Below, in pieces: positions 29,601 through 39,892 of a stretch of 64,000 bases of DNA. Below the pieces are notes generated by a model that worked only from the letters and a program-made list of their open reading frames with translations, ran no database searches and was not told the origin of the DNA. Within the stretch, counting starts at the first letter, position 1, and the number at the start of each line of letters is the position of its first letter. The stretch spans positions 39,874-103,873 of the forward strand of contig JAOACS010000011.1 of assembly GCA_026417655.1 (NCBI GenBank), read 5' to 3'. This DNA comes from Syntrophobacterales bacterium (GTDB lineage: Bacteria > Desulfobacterota > Syntrophobacteria > Syntrophobacterales > Thermodesulforhabdaceae). Made by a program: the position numbers and the translations under genes.

Positions 29601-31283
29601 ATGACCAATCAATCCCGTTCATCAACTCCTCCTGTAAAACTCATCCCCTTAGGCGGTCTAGGCGAGATTGGCTTGAACATGATGGTGGTTGAATACGAAG
29701 ATACCATAGTCCTAATAGACGCTGGGCTCATGTTCCCTGAGGAAGAAATGTTCGGAATCGATATCGTGATCCCTGACTTTAGCTATCTTAGAGACCATTT
29801 AAATAAGCTTAAGGCTCTCATAGTAACTCATGGTCATGAAGATCACATAGGAGCGATTCCCTTCCTGGTTCAGGAATTTCCTATTGCCATCTATGGAACT
29901 TCCTTCACTTTAGCGCTTATAAAAGAGAAGTTAGTCGAACATAATCTATTGGGCAAGGTCTCTCTCCATAAAATTGAACCTAAAATCCCTTTTCTTATCG
30001 ATCCCTTTGTTATAGAACCCTTTAGAGTATGCCACAGCATACCCGATGGTGTTGGACTTATAATCTCAACTCCCGTAGGAGTAATAGTTCACTCTGGAGA
30101 TTTTAAAATAGACCACACACCCATAGATGGCAAACCTCTCGATTTCGCTCGACTTAGCACATACGCAGAAAAGGGTGTGCTGCTACTCTTGTCAGACTCT
30201 ACCAATGTAGAAAGAGAGGGCTACACACTCTCGGAAAAGGACGTGGGAAAGACGTTTCGAGATATTTTTCAAACAGCCCCAGGACGTATCATTATTGCTG
30301 TCTTCGCAAGTAATATACACCGTATCCAGCAGGCCGTTTACACGGCCCGTCAATTTGGAAGAAAGATTCTTTTTCATGGAAAATCAATACAGACAAACGT
30401 CCGTCTAGCCGAAGAGCTCGGATATCTTGAGGTTCTTCCTGAAGATAAGATAAGCCTAAAGGATCTTCCCTTTATGCCAGACCATCGAGTAGTCATTATA
30501 ACGACCGGGAGCCAAGGCGAACCTATGAGTGCTCTAACTAGAATCGCCTTCGACGACCATAAATGGATTAAGCTCAAAAAGGGGGACACGGTCATTCTTT
30601 CTTCAAAATTCATCCCAGGAAACGAAAGGACTATACACAATGTAATAAATAACCTTTATCGTCGTGGTGCGAGGGTTATCTACGAAAGTGTTGAAGCTAT
30701 ACATGTCTCAGGTCACGCCCATAGAGAAGAGCTAAAATGGCTTATAGGCCTGGTTAGACCAAAATTTTTTATACCTATTCACGGTGAGTATCGACACCTT
30801 GTAAAACACTGCGAACTCGCCAAGGAAATGGGTATACCCCAGGAGAATTGCTTCCTTGTAGAAGATGGTGATGTAGTATCTCTATGGGAAGATTGGGCTG
30901 TTGTTAGTTCAAAAATCTCTTCCGGAAGAGTGTTTGTTGATGGAAAAGGAGTTGGGGATGTTGGAGGTCCGGTTTTAAGAGATAGAAAGCATCTCGCAGA
31001 GGATGGTCTCGTTATTGTTTCTCTTGTGATAGATCAGGAATACCGTGGGATTCTTAGTGGTCCAGACGTATTTAGTCGAGGATTTATATCGGATGAGATG
31101 AGTTCAGATATAATCTACTGTGCCCAATGTCTAACGTTAGAGATATTTGATCGCTATCTTGAACAGGGTATTACCCCAGATACAGGGGAGATACAGCGGG
31201 AGATCCGAAAGGAACTAAAAAAGTTCTTCCTTAAAATACTTGGTAGAAGACCTCTTATTTATCCCATCATTATGGAGGTGTAA
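29601..31283 (+). CDS. rnj: Ribonuclease J
   Basis: 560 residues of the beta-CASP metallo-beta-lactamase family. The metal-binding motif is VTHGHEDHIGAIP, followed by VHSGDFKIDHTP, LLSDSTN, the beta-CASP element HVSGHAHREELKW and PIHGEYRHLV. It is a 5'-3' exo- and endoribonuclease for mRNA decay. The window also encodes RNase G, so the organism carries both degradation types. Nine bases separate it from ftsK. Confidence 0.96.
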   Translation: MTNQSRSSTPPVKLIPLGGLGEIGLNMMVVEYEDTIVLIDAGLMFPEEEMFGIDIVIPDFSYLRDHLNKLKALIVTHGHEDHIGAIPFLVQEFPIAIYGTSFTLALIKEKLVEHNLLGKVSLHKIEPKIPFLIDPFVIEPFRVCHSIPDGVGLIISTPVGVIVHSGDFKIDHTPIDGKPLDFARLSTYAEKGVLLLLSDSTNVEREGYTLSEKDVGKTFRDIFQTAPGRIIIAVFASNIHRIQQAVYTARQFGRKILFHGKSIQTNVRLAEELGYLEVLPEDKISLKDLPFMPDHRVVIITTGSQGEPMSALTRIAFDDHKWIKLKKGDTVILSSKFIPGNERTIHNVINNLYRRGARVIYESVEAIHVSGHAHREELKWLIGLVRPKFFIPIHGEYRHLVKHCELAKEMGIPQENCFLVEDGDVVSLWEDWAVVSSKISSGRVFVDGKGVGDVGGPVLRDRKHLAEDGLVIVSLVIDQEYRGILSGPDVFSRGFISDEMSSDIIYCAQCLTLEIFDRYLEQGITPDTGEIQREIRKELKKFFLKILGRRPLIYPIIMEV

Positions 31284-31292
31284 GAAACGACA

Positions 31293-33596
31293 GTGATTGA
31301 TGGGCGGAAGAAGAAGGAACTCCTAGGTATTATAGTAGCCCTTATGGGAATTATATTGTTGCTTAGCCTTATTTCCTACAGTCCTTCCGATCCAACCCTT
31401 TTTGGTTTCTCACCCTCTCGGCTTGAAGTAAAAAATTGGATGGGGCTTTTTGGAGCTCACCTCGCCAAAATCCTCTATACACCCTTCGGGGTTGCTTCCT
31501 TTGTTTTTCCCTTAATACTTTTTAGATTTTCATGGGACATATTCTGGGAACATAGGTTCAGACCCTTCCTTTACATTTCTACATCGGTTCTTGCCATATT
31601 AGGCATTTCTATTTTAACAAGTCTTTTTCCAAAGGAGATCTCCCTTCGGGGAGAAAAGATCTCCTGTGGAGGCGTAGTAGGAAACTGGGTAACCTCCTAC
31701 ATGGTAGAGCTATTTTCTTATACGGGAACTATTGTTATAGTAACGGGAGTTGGATTATGCACTGCGATCATACTTCTTCCCTGGACACTACAGGAAATAC
31801 TGGAAGGAGTTAAGCATCTCTTATCGCTATGTAAAAAGATTTTCATCTCACTATTCCAAAGGGTGCCTTTTTTCTTAGAAAAGATCTTCTCCCCGCTCTC
31901 TCATCCCACAAAAAACTTTCAGCGTAAGGAGTCAGCAGCCCTATTTCAAAAACAAGTCGAAGAAGAACCTCCTGTAAAAGCTAAGAGAAACATTCAGAAG
32001 CTTCAGGAAAAGCAGTATAAAGATCCCCCATTGGAAAACCTCTTTGCTAGCAGTATTTCGGAACCAGAATCTCCAACTTCCCCTGGAAATACCCTCATCT
32101 CTCCTTCCCTAAAGCCAAACACAATCTCTGAACCGTCCTCTCTAAAATTTTCCCTTCCCTCCGTCGACCTCCTCGATAAATACGAAAATCGGTCAGATTA
32201 CGAGGACGATCACATTTTACAGAAAAAGGCGGAGGTGTTAACCCAAAAGCTTGCGGACTTTGGTGTCAGCGGGGAAGTTGTCAATATATTGCCAGGTCCA
32301 GTTATTACCATGTTCGAATACGTTCCTGCCCCAGGCATCAAAATCAGCAAGATTGTCAACCTACAAAATGATCTTACCATGGCTCTTAAGGCCCTTAGTA
32401 TCCGTATTGTAGCTCCAATTCCGGGAAAAGCGGCAGTGGGAATTGAAATTCCAAATACCAGAAGACAACTTGTAAGCATTCGTTCGGTTATTGAATCTTC
32501 AGAGTTTCAGAGAACATCGGATCCTCTAACTGTGGTTCTAGGAAAGGACACAACGGGTCTACCTGTGGTAACTAATCTGGCTAAGATGCCACACCTTTTA
32601 ATAGCTGGAGCAACTGGCACTGGGAAAAGCGTTTGCTTAAATGCCATCCTTGCAAGCCTTCTATTTAGGAATACACCAGAAAATCTCCGTCTTCTTTTAA
32701 TAGATCCAAAGCGGATTGAGTTAAGCTTCTATGAAGGGATTCCCCACCTCATACATCCAGTTGTTACCGATGTAAAAAAGGCCACAAAGGCTCTCCAGTG
32801 GGCGGTAGAGGAAATGGAGAGGCGCTATAGCCTTATGGCAGAATACAACGCAAGAAACATAGAAAGTTTCAACAAAGGTATTACGGAAAGGGTAGAACGT
32901 AAAAGTGGAGAAAACAGCGATGTAAAACCCTTCCCTTATCTTGTGATTATCATAGACGAACTTGCAGATTTAATGATGGTTGCATCGAGAGAGGTTGAGG
33001 AATCCATTACAAGACTTGCTCAGATGGCAAGAGCTGCAGGGATCCATCTCGTTCTTGCCACCCAGAGACCATCGGTAGATGTTATTACGGGACTTATAAA
33101 GGCAAACATTCCATCTAGAATTTCATTTCAAGTCTCTTCAAAAATAGATTCTAGAACTATCCTCGATGCTCCGGGAGCTGAAACACTTCTTGGATCAGGC
33201 GACATGCTCTTTCTTCCACCAGGGACAGCAAAACTTCAGCGTATTCACGGAGCATTTATTTCAGACAGAGAAGTGCAAAGAATTACAGAATTTTGGCGAA
33301 ATCAGGCCCAACAGGTAGGTTGGCAAGAGGAACACATAGATTTTAGCGATGATACGAGCTCCTCAGAAATCGATGATTCAGAGATTGACGAAAAATATGA
33401 AGAGGCAGTAAAGCTTGTTCTCGAGACAAGACAGGCATCAATATCTATGATCCAAAGACGGTTAAGGGTTGGCTACAATAGAGCGGCAAGAATGATAGAA
33501 CTTATGGAAAAACAAGGCATTGTGGGACCCTCCGATGGTATTAAGCCTAGAGAAGTATTGGGACTTCCAGGAGGTAAACATCAACAATCCAATTGA
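31293..33596 (+). CDS. ftsK: DNA translocase FtsK/SpoIIIE
   Basis: 767 residues. Four N-terminal membrane segments fall in about residues 8-175, a Ser/Pro-rich linker of about 110 residues follows, then the alpha/beta/gamma motor: GATGTGKSVCLNAIL (Walker A), LVIIIDELADLMM (Walker B), ATQRPSVDVITG, and the C-terminal winged-helix gamma domain (AVKLVLETRQASISMIQRRLRVGYNRAARMI). It pumps DNA across the septum and activates chromosome dimer resolution. Start is GTG with a weak site. Confidence 0.97.
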   Translation: MIDGRKKKELLGIIVALMGIILLLSLISYSPSDPTLFGFSPSRLEVKNWMGLFGAHLAKILYTPFGVASFVFPLILFRFSWDIFWEHRFRPFLYISTSVLAILGISILTSLFPKEISLRGEKISCGGVVGNWVTSYMVELFSYTGTIVIVTGVGLCTAIILLPWTLQEILEGVKHLLSLCKKIFISLFQRVPFFLEKIFSPLSHPTKNFQRKESAALFQKQVEEEPPVKAKRNIQKLQEKQYKDPPLENLFASSISEPESPTSPGNTLISPSLKPNTISEPSSLKFSLPSVDLLDKYENRSDYEDDHILQKKAEVLTQKLADFGVSGEVVNILPGPVITMFEYVPAPGIKISKIVNLQNDLTMALKALSIRIVAPIPGKAAVGIEIPNTRRQLVSIRSVIESSEFQRTSDPLTVVLGKDTTGLPVVTNLAKMPHLLIAGATGTGKSVCLNAILASLLFRNTPENLRLLLIDPKRIELSFYEGIPHLIHPVVTDVKKATKALQWAVEEMERRYSLMAEYNARNIESFNKGITERVERKSGENSDVKPFPYLVIIIDELADLMMVASREVEESITRLAQMARAAGIHLVLATQRPSVDVITGLIKANIPSRISFQVSSKIDSRTILDAPGAETLLGSGDMLFLPPGTAKLQRIHGAFISDREVQRITEFWRNQAQQVGWQEEHIDFSDDTSSSEIDDSEIDEKYEEAVKLVLETRQASISMIQRRLRVGYNRAARMIELMEKQGIVGPSDGIKPREVLGLPGGKHQQSN

Positions 33597-33617
33597 TAAC
33601 TCTAGAAAGGCATACAT

Positions 33618-34406
33618 ATGAGAAAGGTCCAAAAATGGATAAGTAAGATCCTTTTCCTACTACCGATATTTGCTATCCTTACAACATCTCAGGGCTCCTT
33701 CGCTCAACCTTCCGACATTAAAGAGGCGGTAAAGATTCTTAAGTCCATTGAGCAAAGGTATCATTCGATACCATATTTTTCTGCCGACTTCATCCAACAG
33801 ATATACCCTCCCCACACCACCTCGCCATCTTCTGAAGCCGTAGGTCGTTTCATCTTTTCAAAACCCTGCCTTATGCGCTGGGAATACACCTCTCCAGATG
33901 AACAGATCGTTATAACCTATCCCTCCATAGGATGGCTTTACTCTGTAAGGGACAAAGAAGTCCAGGTCTTTGATACAACAGAGTTCTATAAATCCGTAGT
34001 GGCAAGGGCTTTTCTTAAGAGTATTTTGGACTCCTTCGATGTTATTGGATGGTCGGTGATACCTTCGGATTCCTCACCCCAGGACTCAGAAACTATAGGC
34101 ATAATACTTAAACCAAAGGGGGATAGTGCCCAGATCGCACAGGTAGAACTTATAGTAAAGAAACAGGACTCCCAAATAACCAGGATAATAGGTGAAGATT
34201 TGGCAGGAACCAGAAATGTGCTAATATTTACCAAGCAACATTGGAATAATTCACCTTCGCCCGATGCTTTCATGCCATCCTTTTCAAAGGATGTAACAAT
34301 CTCAAATGATAAGGGAGAGACTATATCCTACGATATTTTCATGAGGCAATTTCAAGAAAAGAAAGGAGTTTTGAACTGTGCCCATGACTCAGCCGGAAAG
34401 AAATAA
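33618..34406 (+). CDS. lolA: Outer-membrane lipoprotein carrier protein
   Basis: 262 residues with a Sec signal peptide (ILFLLPIFAILTTSQGSFAQ) and a LolA domain: YHSIPYFSADFIQQI, GRFIFSKPCLMRWEYTSPDEQIVI and YDIFMRQF. LolA shuttles lipoproteins through the periplasm from LolCDE to LolB. ftsK-lolA adjacency is common in proteobacteria. The end overlaps nadA by 29 bases. Confidence 0.88.
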   Translation: MRKVQKWISKILFLLPIFAILTTSQGSFAQPSDIKEAVKILKSIEQRYHSIPYFSADFIQQIYPPHTTSPSSEAVGRFIFSKPCLMRWEYTSPDEQIVITYPSIGWLYSVRDKEVQVFDTTEFYKSVVARAFLKSILDSFDVIGWSVIPSDSSPQDSETIGIILKPKGDSAQIAQVELIVKKQDSQITRIIGEDLAGTRNVLIFTKQHWNNSPSPDAFMPSFSKDVTISNDKGETISYDIFMRQFQEKKGVLNCAHDSAGKK

Positions 34407-35316
34407 TGAGGTGTTTCAGAAAATAGAAGAGCTTAAGCGAACTCGCAAGGCTATAATTCTAGCCCACAATTACCAACCTCCGGAAATTCAAGACATTGCT
34501 GACTTCACAGGCGATTCACTTGAATTAAGCCGCAGAGCAGCCGAAACCGATGCCTCTGTTATAGTGTTCTGTGGAGTCGCCTTTATGGCAGAAACAGCGG
34601 CGGTTCTCAATCCGGAAAAGATCGTTATCTTACCAAAACCAGAGGCTGGATGCCCCATGGCAGATATGATCACTCCAGAGGATATGGAAAGGATAGCGAC
34701 AGAATATCCAGGGGTTCCCATAGTAACATATGTGAATACAACTGCCGCTGTAAAAGCTAAAAGCACAATATGTTGCACATCAGCAAATGCTATGAAAATT
34801 GTTTCGTCTCTAGATTCCGAAAGGGTTTACATGGCTCCCGACAAAAACTTAGCGCTTTATACCGCCCGTTATGTGAATAAGGAAGTTTTATTTTGGAACG
34901 GCTACTGCCCAATACACCATAGCTTAACAGCTGAGGATGTCTTAAAGGCAAAATCGGAACATCCGAAAGCCCTCTTTATTGCCCATCCCGAATGTAATCC
35001 CGAGGTTCTCGATATGGCTGACGGAATTTTCAGCACCTCTGGTATGCTTCGCTTTGTGTCGGAATCTCCGGAGGAGGAGTTTATTATTGGCACTGAGGTG
35101 GGTATTCTTTACCCGATGAAAAAAATGAATCCCTCAAAGAAATTCTACTCCGCCTCGCCCAAAAAGCTATTTTGTCCAGATATGAAAAAAATCGCTCTCT
35201 ACGATGTAATAAGGGCTCTCGAAACTCTCGAGCCTAGGACAGTTGTATCAGAAGAGATACGGGTCGGTGCCTTAAAGGCCATAAAAAAAATGCTTGCCAT
35301 ATCGGATTTGCCATGA
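34378..35316 (+). CDS. nadA: Quinolinate synthase A
   Basis: 312 residues. AIILAHNYQPPEIQDIADFTGDSLELS is the NadA start, and iron-sulfur-binding cysteines appear in VIVFCGVAFMAE, TICCTSANA and FCPDMKKI. It condenses iminoaspartate with dihydroxyacetone phosphate to quinolinate for NAD synthesis. GTG at 34378 is preferred (AAGGAG nine bases upstream) over ATG at 34384. Confidence 0.96.
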   Translation: MPMTQPERNNEVFQKIEELKRTRKAIILAHNYQPPEIQDIADFTGDSLELSRRAAETDASVIVFCGVAFMAETAAVLNPEKIVILPKPEAGCPMADMITPEDMERIATEYPGVPIVTYVNTTAAVKAKSTICCTSANAMKIVSSLDSERVYMAPDKNLALYTARYVNKEVLFWNGYCPIHHSLTAEDVLKAKSEHPKALFIAHPECNPEVLDMADGIFSTSGMLRFVSESPEEEFIIGTEVGILYPMKKMNPSKKFYSASPKKLFCPDMKKIALYDVIRALETLEPRTVVSEEIRVGALKAIKKMLAISDLP

Positions 35317-36344
35317 TCTACGATAACTCTTACCAGCCAGTTATAGCCATAACAATGGGTGATCCATGTGGTATAGGCCCTGAAATAATCTGTAAAGCTT
35401 TGATAGATCAATCATTCACCGGAGTGGTAAAGGTTATCATAGTAGGGGAAAATAGGGCCCTAGAAAATGTGGTCAATCAGCTTAGACTCTCCATTTCATT
35501 TCAACCTGTAAACGACATAAAAGACGCATTTAAAGGAGGGAAAGACTTTTTCCCCGTAATAAATCCTTTTCCTCTGGGAGATAGGGACATCACACCTACT
35601 ATGCCTACCTCCTATACCGCAAGAGCGACCATAAAATACATAGAAGAGGCTGTGCAAATGGCGCTCGATGGAGTCGTTGATGCTATTTGCACTGCTCCAA
35701 TAAACAAAACCATATTGAGCGCTCATGGATTCCCCTTTCCTGGACACACGGAATTTATCAAGTATTTAACAGGCTCAGATAAAGCGGTCATGATGTTAGC
35801 AGGTGATCAGTTAAGGGTAAGTCTTGTAACGATTCATGAGCCAATCCGTCGAATAAGCGAACTAATCACGATAGAAAAGATTTGCGAAACAATTGAAGTG
35901 ACAGCTTCGTCGTTAGAAACATATTTTGCCTTACCCCATCCTAGAGTTGCTGTCTGTGGTTTAAATCCTCATGCTGGCGAATCGGGACTTTTCGGAGACG
36001 AAGAAGAAAAGATCATCTCTCCAGCCATCAAAACCTTCCTCCCTCATAGAAGATGGCATATTTCGGGTCCCCATCCTCCCGACACGGTTTTCTACAGGGC
36101 AGCTCGAGGGATCTTCGATGCTGTGGTTGCTATGTATCACGATCAGGGGTTGATTCCCCTTAAACTTTTGCATTTTGACGATGCTGTAAATGTTACGCTT
36201 GGCCTCCCCATTATTCGCACATCGGTCGATCATGGAACAGCCTATGATATCGCTGGAAAGGGTATAGCTTCTCCAGGTAGTTTAAAGGCTGCTATACGCT
36301 TGGCAGCCCAAATGGTGCGTTCAAAAAAGCAAGGCTATGAATAG
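35313..36344 (+). CDS. pdxA: 4-hydroxythreonine-4-phosphate dehydrogenase
   Basis: 343 residues. ITMGDPCGIGPEI at the start, metal-binding histidines in PFPGHTEFIKYLTG, and later CGLNPHAGESGLFG and MYHDQGLIPLKLLHFDDAVN are the PdxA hallmarks. It works in the DXP-dependent pyridoxal phosphate pathway. ATGA overlap with nadA and an 8-base overlap with the UvrA paralogue tie three unrelated functions in one unit. Confidence 0.95.
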   Translation: MIYDNSYQPVIAITMGDPCGIGPEIICKALIDQSFTGVVKVIIVGENRALENVVNQLRLSISFQPVNDIKDAFKGGKDFFPVINPFPLGDRDITPTMPTSYTARATIKYIEEAVQMALDGVVDAICTAPINKTILSAHGFPFPGHTEFIKYLTGSDKAVMMLAGDQLRVSLVTIHEPIRRISELITIEKICETIEVTASSLETYFALPHPRVAVCGLNPHAGESGLFGDEEEKIISPAIKTFLPHRRWHISGPHPPDTVFYRAARGIFDAVVAMYHDQGLIPLKLLHFDDAVNVTLGLPIIRTSVDHGTAYDIAGKGIASPGSLKAAIRLAAQMVRSKKQGYE

Positions 36345-38733
36345 CCCTCTGATCCTTCAAAACATCAGAACAAATAACTTGAAAATCCCCTATCTTCAAA
36401 TTCCTTTAAATAAAGTAACCCTTGTAACAGGCGTAAGCGGATCGGGCAAATCTTCCCTTGTTTTTGATACAATCTTTGCGGAATCCCTTCTTTCCTACGG
36501 ACAGATACTTTCTAAGACTGTCGGAATTTATATCCCACCAGTAAAAACCTCTTCTGTAGAATATATAGAAAACCTTCCAGTAGCTGTAGCCCTTGAACAA
36601 AAGATCCCCGCTGAAACATTGAAACTCTCTATTGGCGAGTTTTGTGGGATAACCGACCTACTGATAGATCTTTTCGTAACCTTTGGAGAGATTACCTGCT
36701 CCGACTGTGGCACTCCCGCGATCGCCTGGACTCCCCACCGTATCGCCGAGGAGATTTTCAAACGGTATCCAAAGGGAACTAGGTTTTACGTAACAGCCCC
36801 CCTGGGATCCATACCCTACAGTCAGATAGCAAATTTAGTCAAAGAACTCGTCAGGGAAGGTTTCATAAGGTTTGTAATTGACGGAAAAATCATCTCCTTC
36901 GATGACATTGAAACGATTGGGTGGAGTAAGGAGAGAGATTTTTCTATTGTTGTTGATAGACTTGTTCTAGAAGAAGCCGCAAAGGATCGACTTATAGATT
37001 CCTGCACTCTAGCCTTTGATATGAGCTATATTCGAAGATCCCCTTCTACTCAAAACGGGCTACCAACTAAGGAGGTGGTTTTCATTTTTCCCAATGGCAA
37101 AACAATATCCTTTTCTGACCATCCGCTCTGTTATCAATGCGGTAAATTCTATCAACCTATTTCTAAACGATTCTTCAATCCCCTTTATCCTGAAGGACGT
37201 TGTCCCAGCTGTGATGGGCTTGGATGCACCGAATGCCACAATACGGGTAGAACTCCTACTATCTTCAATGTGCTTCTGAATGGCCAATCCTTCCCACATC
37301 TTCTTTCTCTACCCCTAGGCGATCTAATGGAATGGATGGAAGGTGTTAATTCATCCTTAAGAATTGGCCTACTTCCTCCCTATATTGAGTGGCTTAAGAC
37401 TATCAAGGAATTTAATCTTGACTATCTATCTCTTGATAGATCTCTTTTGAGTCTTTCTGCAGGTGAACTTCAAAAGGTTCGCCTCATAGAATTTTGGAAA
37501 AACCCTCTATTTGGAGCTCTTTCAATATTCGATGAGCCGTTAAAATTTCTCGATAGTAAAGAAAGGATCACATTCTCTGAAAGAATTAGATCTCTTATCC
37601 ATAAGGGTCAGACGGTTATCATAGTGGACCATAACCCTGATGCTATCTCCATGGCCCATTTCATCATTGAACTAGGACCTGGCTCGGGAATTGAGGGCGG
37701 TAAGATAACTTGGATTGGAGAGGCAAAGGACTACGATAGATTTAGGAGATTTTCATTTTCCTACGATAGGAAAAGAGGAATAGCTAACGGGAAGATTCAA
37801 CTAATCGGCGCAGGTGGAAATAATTTAAAGGACATTTCTGTTTCCTTTCCCTTAGGAGCCCTTACCTATGTCACAGGACCCGTTGGATCTGGTAAAACAA
37901 CACTTGTCTTCGAAACACTTGTGCCAGCTCTAAGAGCTCGTTTTTTAAGAAAGCGTGCCCATCCTAAACCCTACAGGGAACTGCGATGTCTATTAGAAAT
38001 CAGTTCTGTGACCTCCGTAAGAGAAAAGATAGCTATTACTAGACCATCCGATCGATCCTTTGTTGCAACCTTTCTTAATCTCCTTTCACCAATTAGGCAA
38101 TTTTATGCCCAACTCAGTGAAGCAAGACAAAGGGGTTTTAGGGCAAAGCATTTTTCCTGGAATACTCCGGAGGGAGCCTGTCCTAGGTGTGGCGGTAAGG
38201 GGACGGTCTTTTCTAAGGAAGGTTCTAGGGTGGAAATACCTTGCCCTCATTGCGAAGGTAAGAGGTATCGTGAAGAGGTTCTTTCGGTGCGATACAAAGG
38301 ATATTCAATAGCCGATGTGTTAGAAATGAGTCTTGGAGACATTTCAAAGCTTTTTAGCTTTCTTTATCCCATCAAAACTCCCCTAGAAATGGCCAGATCA
38401 ATGAATTTATCACATATACTTTTTGGCCAACACCTTGTAACCCTTTCTGGGGGAGAGCTTTACAGGATATGGATGATTAGACAAATTATCTCCTTACAGT
38501 CTTCAGAGGGACATCGGATTTTATGTTTTGATTATCCAACCTCTGGTCTTCACCCAAGGGAGATTGAGAGCATAGTAGATTTTTGGGATCGACTTACCAT
38601 ATCGGGTCAAACTGTGATTGTGTGCGACTCCTACGAACCAATCGAAGGAATATGTGACTGGGTTATAAATCTTGGTCCTGGTAGTGGACCCGAAGGGGGG
38701 TTTGTAATCTATGAAGGACCACCTAGAAGTTAG
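36337..38733 (+). CDS. Short, divergent UvrA paralogue (ABC-ATPase, excinuclease A-like)
   Basis: 798 residues against about 940 for UvrA. NBD1 has Walker A GVSGSGKSS (K38), a weakened signature LSLSAGELQKVRL and Walker B IFDEP (E400). NBD2 has Walker A GPVGSGKTT (K520), signature LSGGELYRI and Walker B CFDYPTSGLH, where Tyr733 replaces the catalytic Glu. Zinc modules CYQC..CPSC and CPRC..CPHC are kept. The insertion domain between the first zinc module and the first signature is largely missing, which explains the length. A canonical uvrA may lie elsewhere. Role in repair, transport or resistance is unknown. Confidence 0.85.
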   Translation: MNSPLILQNIRTNNLKIPYLQIPLNKVTLVTGVSGSGKSSLVFDTIFAESLLSYGQILSKTVGIYIPPVKTSSVEYIENLPVAVALEQKIPAETLKLSIGEFCGITDLLIDLFVTFGEITCSDCGTPAIAWTPHRIAEEIFKRYPKGTRFYVTAPLGSIPYSQIANLVKELVREGFIRFVIDGKIISFDDIETIGWSKERDFSIVVDRLVLEEAAKDRLIDSCTLAFDMSYIRRSPSTQNGLPTKEVVFIFPNGKTISFSDHPLCYQCGKFYQPISKRFFNPLYPEGRCPSCDGLGCTECHNTGRTPTIFNVLLNGQSFPHLLSLPLGDLMEWMEGVNSSLRIGLLPPYIEWLKTIKEFNLDYLSLDRSLLSLSAGELQKVRLIEFWKNPLFGALSIFDEPLKFLDSKERITFSERIRSLIHKGQTVIIVDHNPDAISMAHFIIELGPGSGIEGGKITWIGEAKDYDRFRRFSFSYDRKRGIANGKIQLIGAGGNNLKDISVSFPLGALTYVTGPVGSGKTTLVFETLVPALRARFLRKRAHPKPYRELRCLLEISSVTSVREKIAITRPSDRSFVATFLNLLSPIRQFYAQLSEARQRGFRAKHFSWNTPEGACPRCGGKGTVFSKEGSRVEIPCPHCEGKRYREEVLSVRYKGYSIADVLEMSLGDISKLFSFLYPIKTPLEMARSMNLSHILFGQHLVTLSGGELYRIWMIRQIISLQSSEGHRILCFDYPTSGLHPREIESIVDFWDRLTISGQTVIVCDSYEPIEGICDWVINLGPGSGPEGGFVIYEGPPRS

Positions 38734-39355
38734 TTGATAAGTGGTAGGCTATGGTATCGAGTTTTATGGTAAAATCTATGTTTTCAACGTGGCAACAATC
38801 GGGAACCTGGATTTGGACGGGGGCAAAGTTCAAAATGCCATTGACTCCAGCCAAAACAAGTTGGTTCGCAACACTTTGAGCAGCGCTTGCAGGCGTTGCA
38901 ATAACTCCGATGGAGATGTTTCTCTCCTTAACTATCTCTTCAAGTTCATCTATGTGGTTTATGACCAAACCATTGGGTAAACGTTTTCCAACCTTATTAG
39001 GGTCAACATCAAAGGCGGCAGCAAAGACATATCCATGCTTTATAAAATTTGCATAACGTATCAGAGCAGAACCTAAATTGCCCAATCCTATCATGGCAAG
39101 ATTCCAGGTGCGGTTTAAACCAAGAATTTCCTTAATCTGGTGGATTAGATCTACTACTCTGTATCCTACACCTCTTACACCGAATTCACCGAAGTAGGCG
39201 AGATCTTTTCGAATCTGGGCTGGATTAACACCACAGTATTTGGCAAGTTTTTCCGAAGGTACTACCTCTATCTCTTCTCCAACAAGCTCCTGAAGAACCC
39301 TCAAATACACCGATAATCTATTAATGGTTGCCAAGGGAATTTTCGTAAATTTCAT
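38723..39355 (-). CDS. rex: Redox-sensing transcriptional repressor Rex
   Basis: 210 residues. An N-terminal winged helix (AQIRKDLAYFGEFGVRGVGY) is followed by a Rossmann NAD(H) domain with GLGNLGSALIRY. Rex releases DNA when NADH/NAD rises and controls fermentative and respiratory genes; in sulfate reducers it is linked to sulfate reduction and ATP synthase. The gene lies next to atp genes, but I found no clear Rex operator (TTGTGAA-N4-TTCACAA) in the atp leader. Its 3' end overlaps the UvrA paralogue by 11 bases, tail to tail. Confidence 0.96.
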   Translation of the reverse strand: MKFTKIPLATINRLSVYLRVLQELVGEEIEVVPSEKLAKYCGVNPAQIRKDLAYFGEFGVRGVGYRVVDLIHQIKEILGLNRTWNLAMIGLGNLGSALIRYANFIKHGYVFAAAFDVDPNKVGKRLPNGLVINHIDELEEIVKERNISIGVIATPASAAQSVANQLVLAGVNGILNFAPVQIQVPDCCHVENIDFTIKLDTIAYHLSTNF

Positions 39356-39371
39356 AGCCCTCGAATCTTAA

Positions 39372-39398
39372 TGCCCATCGGTAGTAGTCCGATGGGCA
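39372..39398 (-). terminator. Hairpin between atpE and rex
   Basis: TGCCCATCGG pairs with CCGATGGGCA (10 bp) around a 7-base loop, 28 bases beyond the atpE stop and 16 before the rex start. It probably ends or attenuates the atp transcript. The U-tract is poor. Confidence 0.55.
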
Positions 39399-39426
39399 CA
39401 ATTTTAAATCTTTCTTTGGTATCGTG

Positions 39427-39828
<402 letters not shown>

Positions 39829-39892
39829 CTAATTTTAAGATTGTTAATTTATTGAGTAGTTATAGAAACCAACACTACCGGCCTTCCTTCCC

